Source of the DNA: Caldilineaceae bacterium
GTDB lineage: Bacteria; Chloroflexota; Anaerolineae; Caldilineales; Caldilineaceae
Length of the DNA stretch: 64,000 bases
Direction of reading: 5' to 3'
NCBI GenBank assembly: GCA_020634755.1
Contig: JACKBC010000028.1
Coordinates: forward strand, 1-64,000
The notes below the pieces were generated by a model, which searched no databases, was not told the origin of the DNA, and saw only the letters and a list, made by a program, of their open reading frames with translations. Shown one piece after another: positions 1 to 7,500 of this stretch (position 1 is its first letter; every line of letters starts with the position of its first letter). Both the position numbers and the translations under genes were made by a program.

Positions 1-304
1 GATCCATAATCAGCGTGGCAAAGTCGCCAAACATGATATCCACCACGGGCCGCATTCCCGTCATGGCCGCACCAACGCCCAAGCCGGTAATGCCCGGTTC
101 GGAAATGGGCGAATCGATGACGCGCTGCGGGCCAAATTCATCCACCAGCCCCAGCAGCACTTTAAACGCCGTGCCGGCTTCTGCCACATCCTCGCCAATT
201 ACAAAGACGCGCTGGTCGCGCCGCATCTCCTCGGCAATGGCCTCGCGGATGGCTTCGCCATAGGTAATCTCACGTATTCCATTGCTGCCATTAGGCGTAG
301 ACAT
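1..304 (-). CDS. TPP-dependent dehydrogenase E1 beta subunit, 5' part (pyruvate or acetoin dehydrogenase type)
   Basis: Partial gene; the C-terminal part lies beyond the left edge. The visible 101 codons read as the N-terminus of the beta subunit of a pyruvate/acetoin/branched-chain 2-oxoacid dehydrogenase E1: an early REAIAEEM helix, then GEDVAEAGTAFKVLLGL, DSPISEPGITGLGVGAA and MFGDFATLIMD, the conserved order of this transketolase-like Pyr domain. The ATG at 304 lies inside the end of the upstream alpha-subunit gene (14-base overlap), which points to translational coupling and an equimolar alpha2beta2 enzyme. The substrate cannot be fixed from this fragment; an E2 gene would be expected further left. 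Confidence 0.9.
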   Translation of the reverse strand, partial: MSTPNGSNGIREITYGEAIREAIAEEMRRDQRVFVIGEDVAEAGTAFKVLLGLVDEFGPQRVIDSPISEPGITGLGVGAAMTGMRPVVDIMFGDFATLIMD

Positions 305-1310
305 GTTGCGTTACCTCCTCAGCGGCGGGATAGGGAGCGGCCAGCGCATATTCAACCGCGGCTTCCACTTCAGTGCGCACTTCCTGCTCAATCTGCTCGA
401 AGACGTATGCTTCGACCAGCTTTTGCGTGGTCAATGTGGTGGCCAGCAGTTTGAGCGGGTCGCAATTGCCGCGCCAATGATTTTCTTCTTCTCTGGCGCG
501 ATAATAATCGCGGTTCACGTCCCCGACGTGGTGACCATAAAAGCGATAGGTTTGGCAGAGCAAAAAGGCCGGACCTTCGCCACGCCGCGCCCGTTCGGCT
601 AGTTCTCGCATGGTGGCGTAGACTGTTTGCACGTCTTGCCCATCCACCTCAACAGCATGAATGCCAAAGGCTTCGGCGCGGCCGGTCATGCTGCCGGCAG
701 TGGTTTCAGATTGATGGGTGTATTGGTTGTAGAGATTGTTTTCGCAGACATAGATCACGGGCAGCTTCCAGAGTTGCGCCATGTTCATAGACTCATAGAG
801 CAGCCCTTGCCCCAATGCGCCGTCACCAAAAAAACAGACGGCCACCTGATCGCTCCCACGCATTTTGATGGACATGGCGGCGCCGGTGGCAATGCCGGCA
901 CTGCCGCCCACAATGGCATTGGCGCCCAGATTCCCCACTTCCTGATCGGCAATGTGCATGGAACCGCCTTTGCCGCGGCAGTAACCTTCCTCCTTGCCCA
1001 GCAGTTCGCAGAACATGCGCCGCAAGTTGGCCCCCTTGGCCAAACAGTGACCGTGGCCGCGGTGCGTAGAGGTAATATAATCGTCGCGGCGCAACGCTTC
1101 GCAGACGCCCACGGCAATGGCTTCTTCACCAATATACATGTGGGTGAGACCGGGCATTTTGGCGCTTAAATAGAGCTGATTGGCATTTTCTTCAAAGGCG
1201 CGGATCTTGCACATCTGTTCATACATGTGCAGCCACTGTTCGGTATCCACCGTGGCGGGTTGCTCCACATCATTAGCCGGTGTGGATTTGGATGCGTCGG
1301 TGTCGGACAT
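291..1310 (-). CDS. TPP-dependent dehydrogenase E1 alpha subunit (pyruvate/acetoin dehydrogenase type)
   Basis: 339 aa, normal length for the alpha subunit of a heterotetrameric 2-oxoacid/acetoin dehydrogenase E1, which decarboxylates the substrate on thiamine diphosphate and passes the acyl group to E2 lipoamide. Visible signatures: MYIGEEAIAVG, STHRGHGHCLAKG, KEEGYCRGKGGSMHIAD, and the TPP motif running from GDGALGQG to CENN, then YRFYGHHVGD in the phosphorylation-loop region. An AGGAGA ribosome site lies 5 bases before the ATG. It overlaps the beta-subunit gene by 14 bases. The GKGGSMH and GHH forms suit either acetoin (AcoA) or pyruvate (PdhA) enzymes, so I leave the substrate open. The N-terminal 20 residues are a polar unconserved extension. 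Confidence 0.93.
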   Translation of the reverse strand: MSDTDASKSTPANDVEQPATVDTEQWLHMYEQMCKIRAFEENANQLYLSAKMPGLTHMYIGEEAIAVGVCEALRRDDYITSTHRGHGHCLAKGANLRRMFCELLGKEEGYCRGKGGSMHIADQEVGNLGANAIVGGSAGIATGAAMSIKMRGSDQVAVCFFGDGALGQGLLYESMNMAQLWKLPVIYVCENNLYNQYTHQSETTAGSMTGRAEAFGIHAVEVDGQDVQTVYATMRELAERARRGEGPAFLLCQTYRFYGHHVGDVNRDYYRAREEENHWRGNCDPLKLLATTLTTQKLVEAYVFEQIEQEVRTEVEAAVEYALAAPYPAAEEVTQHVYA

Positions 1311-1351
1311 GCGCTTCTCCTGTCATACAGTTGGTTTACACTTAATATCTG

Positions 1352-1503
1352 TCCGTAAATTCTCTATGCCAAACCGAGCTGCCAGAGACAGCACACGACT
1401 CACAATCAAATTTACGGAGCGGTTCATACTATTTATCCGTAAATTCCCTGCGCAAAACCACTCTGCAATATAGCAAAATCGGATTCCAACGCGAGTTTAC
1501 GGA
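1352..1503. repeat. Two tandem copies of a 67-68 bp element with TCCGTAAATT inverted ends
   Basis: Copy 1 spans 1352-1418 and copy 2 spans 1436-1503. Each begins TCCGTAAATT and ends in the inverted form (AAATTTACGGA or GTTTACGGA), followed by CGGTT. A third copy, inverted and also 67 bp between termini, is at 24279-24345; its interior matches copy 1 closely (TGCCAAACCG and CAGAGAC blocks). The copies fill most of the 320-base gap between E1-alpha and the dehydratase gene. No reading frame or transposase is present. I read them as MITE-like or REP-like non-autonomous elements. Confidence 0.75.
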
Positions 1504-1630
1504 TCGGTTTTTAGAGCTTACGTCAAGTGGGGGTTGACAAAAAGGGAGCACCACCAATTTTACAAGATTTAGGCAGAACCGTCGAATACGGTGGGGCGGA
1601 TAGCATCCACCACAACGGCTTCCGTGCTTG

Positions 1631-2797
1631 CTATGGCGTAAAATCGGCCACGGCATAACGGGCTACGGCTTCTTCATCAATGGTGACGCCCAAACCAGGC
1701 TGATCATCGAGCGGGAAAGCGCCGTCCACCGGTTCGGGAAATTGGGATGTGACCCTGGCTTTGTTGGCGTGCGCCTTGTGGGAATGTTCCAAAATCTGAA
1801 AATTGGGAATGGCTGCAGAATAGTGAATGGAGGCCGCCACCGCCAGGATCCCACCGCCGCCCACATGGGGCGCAATGGGCAAGTTGAAGCTGTCGCACAA
1901 CGCGGCAATGCGCTTGCCCTCGGAAAGCCCGGTGCGCGCGATGTCGGGCATGGCCACGTCAAAACTGCGGTGCTCGATCCACTGTCGCCACTCCCACACA
2001 GTGCGCAGCCATTCGCCGGTGGCCACCTGCATATCCAGCGCCCGCGCAATCTCAGCCTGTCCGCGAATATCCTCGGGCTGGCAAGGGGCCTCCAGCCAGC
2101 GCACGCCCAGCGCCTCTAGCCCGCGCCCCAACTCAATGGCGCCGGATACATCACGCGTACCGTGAACGTCCACCATAAGTTCAATGGCCGGCCCCACGCG
2201 CTCGCGGACGGCGCGCACGATCTCCACAAGCTGCGGATTGGGCAGGCGCAGATGCAATTTTAGGTGGCGATAGCCATAGCCGACATGCTCGGCGGCGGCT
2301 TCAGCCACGGCGCCTGCATCATCGCCACCCAGACCGGCATAGACTTCCACCTTGTTGCGAAACCGACCGCCCAGCAGCTTATAGACCGGTTTGTTCAGCA
2401 CTTTGCCCAGCAGATCATACAGCGCCAAATCAACGCCGGCCAGCGCGTCGACGTAAAAACCGGTAATGTGGCCACGTTCGCGCATGGCGCTGTAGAGTCG
2501 ATACCAGAGATATTCGACATCAAACGGGTCACAGCCCAGCAGCACGGGACGGCACAGATCCTCCACCAGGGCGCTGGTTGCGCGACCGCCCACGGGGGCC
2601 TGTCCTTCGCCCCAGCCCACAAGCCCACTATCGGTTTCCAGCCGCACCAGGCAGGTCTCGTGGCTGCGCGAATAGATGGACGTCCAGGCATCTTTGGCAA
2701 TAAAATAATCGCCATAGGAATCAGTGTTGATCGAGCCTTCGTTGGAGGACATGGGGGGCATCTTAATGGCAAAAGCCTGTACGTTAATGATTTGCAT
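1631..2797 (-). CDS. Mandelate racemase/muconate lactonizing enzyme family protein (probable sugar-acid dehydratase)
   Basis: 388 aa, full length for the enolase superfamily. The N-terminal capping domain ends near residue 125, then a TIM barrel. Metal ligands are visible: Asp in MVDVHG, Glu in WLEAP and Glu in ATGEW; the base pair is His in APHVGGG with Asp in MPDIARTG, and the second-strand base motif is KLH rather than KxK. That pattern suits acid-sugar dehydratases (galactonate, fuconate, rhamnonate or starvation-sensing groups) that abstract the proton alpha to a carboxylate; the precise substrate is not readable. GAGAGGA lies 9 bases before the ATG. It is transcribed with the E1 genes but separated from them by the TCCGTAAATT repeats, so it may be an independent unit. 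Confidence 0.88.
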   Translation of the reverse strand: MQIINVQAFAIKMPPMSSNEGSINTDSYGDYFIAKDAWTSIYSRSHETCLVRLETDSGLVGWGEGQAPVGGRATSALVEDLCRPVLLGCDPFDVEYLWYRLYSAMRERGHITGFYVDALAGVDLALYDLLGKVLNKPVYKLLGGRFRNKVEVYAGLGGDDAGAVAEAAAEHVGYGYRHLKLHLRLPNPQLVEIVRAVRERVGPAIELMVDVHGTRDVSGAIELGRGLEALGVRWLEAPCQPEDIRGQAEIARALDMQVATGEWLRTVWEWRQWIEHRSFDVAMPDIARTGLSEGKRIAALCDSFNLPIAPHVGGGGILAVAASIHYSAAIPNFQILEHSHKAHANKARVTSQFPEPVDGAFPLDDQPGLGVTIDEEAVARYAVADFTP

Positions 2798-2850
2798 AAT
2801 CTTCGTCCTCTCTATTTAGTCTTGGGTTTACGTTGAGCGCTCAATCCTGA

Positions 2851-2884
2851 ATCAATACACCGCAACGGTGTTGGCGATATACTG
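2851..2884. repeat. Partial copy of the CGCAACGG/CCGTTGCG repeat family
   Basis: On the minus strand this reads ATCGCCAACACCGTTGCGG followed by TGTATTGATT, matching the right end of elements at 20796, 37690, 56371 and 56566. Only the right portion is recognisable. It lies about 55 bases upstream of the dehydratase start codon. Confidence 0.6.
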
Positions 2885-2964
2885 TGAATACGCCCACAGT
2901 TTTCACGCAGAGCTGGCTCTTTGTGTGGAAACAAGTCAAAAAAGGTCAAAATTTAGCCTCAAAA

Positions 2965-2980
2965 TAGTACCATAGTACTA
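2965..2980. promoter_or_regulatory. Operator-like 16-bp palindrome
   Basis: TAGTAC-CATA-GTACTA is an inverted repeat with 6-bp perfect arms. It lies between the divergent signals of the dehydratase gene (minus) and a possible plus-strand transcript starting near 3015, which has TACAAT at 3004-3009. Binding protein unknown. Confidence 0.4.
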
Positions 2981-3014
2981 GTGCAAATGCCCCATTCTCA
3001 TGCTACAATTACTC

Positions 3015-3104
3015 ACGAAGAACTTTCTCCTCCTTTTGGGTAAGTTTTCTTCTTTTGGGTGCAGGAATGGGTGCAAGAAGCTCGGTGATTATGCCGGGCT
3101 TTTT
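3015..3104 (+). ncRNA. Possible small RNA ending in an intrinsic terminator
   Basis: A plus-strand unit between two minus-strand genes. A -10-like TACAAT is at 3004-3009, without a good -35. The end is a clear terminator: arms 3078-3085 and 3094-3101 (AAGCTCGG/CCGGGCTT, one G-U pair) followed by five T. The body has CTCCTCC (anti-Shine-Dalgarno-like), two copies of CTTTTGGGT and two of GGGTGCA. The terminator has no U-run in the minus direction, so it does not simply serve the downstream oxidoreductase gene. No open reading frame of note. Confidence 0.33.
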
Positions 3105-3184
3105 GTATTGGAGGAGATTTTCTTAACGCCGCGCTTTTGCATCCTCACTTCAGTTCATCCTCGCTCTTTTTAGAAAGTCATTGG

Positions 3185-4255
3185 TCATTTTTGTGCGATC
3201 TCTGCCCGCACCACTGGCGCCACCTCTGTGCCCAGCAATTCAATGGCGCGCATCATCTTTTTGTGCTCAATGGTTCCCACACCGAGTTGCAGCAGCAGCC
3301 GCTGGTGGCCAAAGATTTGGTGTTGGAAGAGAATTTTTTCGATGATCTCATGAGGCGAGCCCACAAATTCGGAGCCGCGCAGCGTGCGCGCCGCCTCGAA
3401 TTGCGCCCGCGTAATGCCCGCCCAGCCGCGCTCGCGTCCAATTTGATTCATCACCTGTACATAGGCGGGGAAATAGTCGTCGGCAGCCTGTTGAGAATCG
3501 TCAGCCAGCAGACCGTGCGAGTTGATGCTGATGGGGAGTTGCGCTGGATCGTGCCCAGCCTGGCGCGCGGCTTGACGATACAGGTCCACCATCGGGGCAA
3601 ACCGCTCTGGCATACCGCCGATAATAGCCAGCGCCATGGGCAGCCCCAACGTGGCCGCCCGCACCACAGATTGCGGCGTGCCGCCCACGGCCACCCAAAC
3701 GGGAATCTCCGGCTGGACGGGGCGTGGATAAATGCCCAGATCGTTGATAGCCGCCCGGTGCGCGCCCGACCAAGTTACCCGTTCCGCTTTGCGCAGTTCG
3801 ATTAGCAGCTCCAGCTTTTCCGCAAAGAGTGCGTCATAGTCATTCAGGTCATACCCAAAGAGCGGAAACGACTCGATAAAGGAGCCGCGCCCAGCCATGA
3901 TTTCGGCGCGGCCATTTGAAATTAAGTCCAGCGTGGCAAAGTCTTGAAAAACGCGTACTGGATCATCCGAGCTGAGTACGGTGACCGCAGTGGAAAGGCG
4001 AATCGACTTTGTGCGTTCGGCAATGGCGCCCAGAATGACCAGCGGCGCCGATGACACAAATTCGGGCCGATGATGTTCACCCAGCCCGAATACATCCAGC
4101 CCCACCTGGTCCGCCAGCTCAACAGATTCAATCAAGTTGCGCAGGCGCTGCTGCGGGCTAATGGTCTTGCCGGTGGCGGCATCGGGCGTGATTTCGGCAA
4201 AAGAATAAAGGCCAATTTCAAAAGGCGGTTTACTTTTTGGGGATTCAGGTTGCAT
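3185..4255 (-). CDS. LLM class (luciferase-like) flavin-dependent oxidoreductase
   Basis: 356 aa, a single-domain TIM barrel of the bacterial luciferase-like family. Visible hallmarks: ADQVGLDVFGLGEHHRPEF near residues 50-65, SAPLVILGAIAERT, RLSTAVTVLSSDDPVRVFQDFATLD, and GRAEIMAGRGSF, which form the flavin-binding barrel strands. Members use FMN (or F420 in some lineages) for monooxygenation or hydride transfer; no substrate is suggested by the neighbours. AAGGAG lies 13 bases before the ATG. The gene stands alone between repeat-rich spacers. Confidence 0.88.
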   Translation of the reverse strand: MQPESPKSKPPFEIGLYSFAEITPDAATGKTISPQQRLRNLIESVELADQVGLDVFGLGEHHRPEFVSSAPLVILGAIAERTKSIRLSTAVTVLSSDDPVRVFQDFATLDLISNGRAEIMAGRGSFIESFPLFGYDLNDYDALFAEKLELLIELRKAERVTWSGAHRAAINDLGIYPRPVQPEIPVWVAVGGTPQSVVRAATLGLPMALAIIGGMPERFAPMVDLYRQAARQAGHDPAQLPISINSHGLLADDSQQAADDYFPAYVQVMNQIGRERGWAGITRAQFEAARTLRGSEFVGSPHEIIEKILFQHQIFGHQRLLLQLGVGTIEHKKMMRAIELLGTEVAPVVRAEIAQK

Positions 4256-4294
4256 AGAAATAATGGAACTCCTTCTGCTCAGTTTGCTTCAATA

Positions 4295-4379
4295 ACTTAT
4301 GTTACGTAAGCCTGGAAGAACGTCGGCTCCCGACGTTTCTATTTCTCTAGCAGACTGGCTGTCGCTGCGTAACGTGAGT
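4295..4379. repeat. 85-bp palindromic element with central hairpin (copy 1, reverse orientation)
   Basis: Begins ACTTATGTTACGTAAGCC and ends GCTGCGTAACGTGAGT, so the ends are imperfect inverted repeats. The core is a hairpin with arms 4319-4326 and 4330-4337 (AACGTCGG/CCGACGTT). The reverse complement matches 26446-26533, where the core arms read AAAGTCGG/CCGACTTT, a paired substitution that keeps the stem. Confidence 0.8.
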
Positions 4380-4462
4380 CAATAGGACTGGTGCAAGTCA
4401 CGTTCAATTTTACCTGGCTTTGCCTGACGACAGAAATTGGCAACATGGATCAGTCGGCCTGC

Positions 4463-4525
4463 TCCACAAAGCAAGGGGAGGGCCGCGCTGCGTTATGCAG
4501 AACGGCCCTCCCCTTGCTTTGTGGA
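4463..4525. terminator. Very long perfect hairpin (23-bp arms) downstream of the FG-GAP gene
   Basis: Arms 4463-4485 and 4503-4525 are perfectly complementary over 23 bp, starting TCCACAAAGCAAGGGG. The loop contains CTGC-GTTAT-GCAG, which can extend the stem. There is no T-run on either side. It begins 29 bases after the FG-GAP gene stop and probably serves as transcript end or 3' stabiliser, though this is unusual for an intrinsic terminator. Confidence 0.6.
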
Positions 4526-4553
4526 TATATAAAGAAGAAAGAATAAATTGCCT

Positions 4554-7500
4554 TTACCTACGAATCAATGGCAAGAAAATGCCCGTTTCGGTTGTGCGAT
4601 TCTGGCTCGGCGGTGGGTTGTCCGAATTATCCGCATTGGGTCCGGTAGGCGCTTGGTCAGTGTGAGAGGTCGCCGGCGTATTGGTCAGCGTAATGGGCTG
4701 AAATTGCGCCCGTCGATTGTCCCACATAATGGATTCAGCCATATTGAAACCGTCCGCCACCAGCTGTACGGTATCCCCAAGCACGCCGCAGCCATTCTTT
4801 TGCACAGCCGCCGTCACTTGTATCTTATAGACCCATTGATTTTCTAACAAATAAAGTTCCCCTTGTCCACAGGCCACATCCTGAACATAAGCCGTCAACG
4901 TCATGCCAACGGTAGGCGTAATAACATTGGCAGAATCAAATGGCCCAAACAGGGTAGCGGGCGGCAGCGCATCGGCCTCAGAAGCTTCGCTGCCCGCCAT
5001 TACGTTCCCCACGTCTACAGACAAATAGGGCGTAATGGTTGCCGTCGCGTGGAGCCAGTAAACCTGATTGGGCGCTAGCGTCTCCAGATCGTTGATCACA
5101 TGCGCATAGAGCGGATGCTCACTGATGATAGCCGGATCATACAAGCGCCACTCTGGGGCAACCGTAGCATCATGCTGATAGACGGCCGTATACGCTCCGG
5201 CCAGCGAAGCCAGCGCGTTGGAGACGGGCCGCGCCTGCGGTATGGGATAGCCCAACAGATTCCACCCAGGCTGCACGGCCGGCATTTCCAACGTTGCCAT
5301 GAGCGCATAGATGCCCTGCCCATGTGCTTGGTTGCGCGGCATGTGGGCCGCCGCCAGATTTTCATCTGTGTCCAAATAGGTGGGCAGCCGCTGCCATTCC
5401 GTCGTGTCGCCAAGTCCTCCCGATAGTCCATCCTGGGCCAAATAATAGATCACCAGGGTCTGTTCATAGCCCTTGGGTGCTTCACGCTCCAGGTAATGGA
5501 AGGCGATGGTGCGCGCTATGTCTGTGCTCTCCACCACCTTAAAGCGATATGCCTGGCCCACATGGGTCAACCACGGCGGCGCTTGCGGCAACACGGGCAG
5601 CGCTTGCAGAGACGACGCCCCGGATTCGCCCAAAATGTCGTCCAGATTGAAGATCGTCACACGGCCATCACCGGAGGCCACGGGTGCATTCATAAAGCGC
5701 TGATGAGCGCCCCAGGCGCGCGTATTGGCGCCGCCAAAGGCGCGGGCATTGGGTCCCCACACGCTGCTGTTGGCGCCCCCAAAGGCGCGGGCGTTAGGCC
5801 CCCAACCGGGACTCAGATAGAATTGGGTCATGGCTTCGTGTGCCACCGCTTGCGCTGGCGCCCACACGCGCACAAACCCTTCAAACGCCGGTTCATCCAG
5901 CGTAATCGTGCCCCGAAAGAGATTGGGATACGCCGGACCAGCGGGCTGCAGGACGATCCACGGCGACACAATCGGCAGCGTCTGCGTCAACGAGCCATAG
6001 GCGGGCAAAAGCTGGGCGTGCAGCGCCTGCCCCGCCTGTACGCTTTGAGTCACCGTAATGGCCAGCGTGCGCGAAGTAACGGGGCTGACCTCGATCTCCG
6101 GCTGCCAGCCAGGCAAGGAATAGAGCCGGATCGACGTACTCTGTGCGTCAACCGTGGTGCACCCCAGCTGCGTCACCGCGTCCCCAGCCACAACGCATAG
6201 CCGATCCCCATTCTGCGCCCCGCGCACTTTGATGCGGTCGCTGCCGGCGCCCGTGGAGCCCAAGCCAATCATGTAATCATCTTCCAATATGGCTGTGCCA
6301 TTGGTCTTTATGAGATACGCCTCTGCCTCGCGCAGGCGCGTTACTTCACCACCGCTGGCATCTCGCAGATCAAAATTGCGCGCGGGCAAAATGGTGGATT
6401 GTGCGGGACCGGCCGGCGCCACAAATTGGACACGGGTGACGGTCAGCGGCAATTGGGCCGGCCCGGGATTTGTGGCCGCTCCCGATGCCGGGGCATGCAT
6501 CCAAGGCATAAACTGTTGAATGGTCTCCCAATCAGCGCGGCCCGTGGTGTGAGCGGCCAGACTTTGTGTGGCACACGTCTCCTGTGCGTCCCAGCGGTCG
6601 CGCGTCAAAAACTCACGGTACGGCTCTTCATAGGTATTGGTCATAAAGCTGCCCTGGCAATCAATGCCCACCAGCACACCATCGCGCACGCCCAAATAGT
6701 TATCGGGCAGGAAGAAGAGATAGTGCGATAGTTCATGGGCAAAAGCCAGCCACCAATCCTGGCGCAGCTCGGCTTCACTCTGGCCAAATGGATCCCAATG
6801 GGGCCCCATGTGAATCTGCCCCGGCAGATAGGCATTGGGGATCACCCCGTGAATGCCAACATCCACTGTGGGCGTGATGACAACGCCGCCCATGCTGGCG
6901 CGCGGATGAATGCTATTGCTGGCATATAGAATCACATCGGCGCTCACCCACTTCTCTTTGGCCTGATAGACGCGCACGTCTCCCAGCGCCGCTTGCCCCT
7001 CGCTCACATCAAAGAGCACATCCGAAGCATTCTCAACGGCGTTTTGCAGATCGGCCAAAAACGTACCGTCGTTGCGCGCATCCCATTCCAGCGAAATCTC
7101 CAAATTAAAGAGCGTCAGCGGATTGGCCGCCGAAACGGTCAGCGTTTGGATACCGGCGGCCGCAACCACAAAAGCGTCTAGCCCGCCAGCCGTGGGGGCC
7201 GCACTGCTGTGATACAGCGTAAAGGCATGAGTCGCGTAGATGGGCGCCAAGGCCACCAGCTTGTCACCACTGTATAAGGCGCCGCGTCCCGCCAAAAACC
7301 CCTGGCCATTTGTCTGCGCAGCGTGGGCATTTTGCCCCGTAAAGGGCGTCGCTAAACCACCTTGCCCCGCCGGCAGACGATAGATTTCAGCACCGGCCAC
7401 GGGTGCACCCTGCGCATCAATGACGCGCACCTGTGTGCCGCGTACGCGAATGGGAAAGAGCTGTGCCGCACTATGCGGAAAGCGAAAGGGCCCTGGCGTC

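Noticed and set aside
627..1169. Long frames opposite to well-supported genes (also at 5496-6200, 7362-8447, 31381-32565, 39606-40772)
   Set aside because: They are antisense shadows of genes whose products are clearly recognised; the sequences are rich in His, Arg and Gln typical of reverse-strand translation of GC-rich genes.
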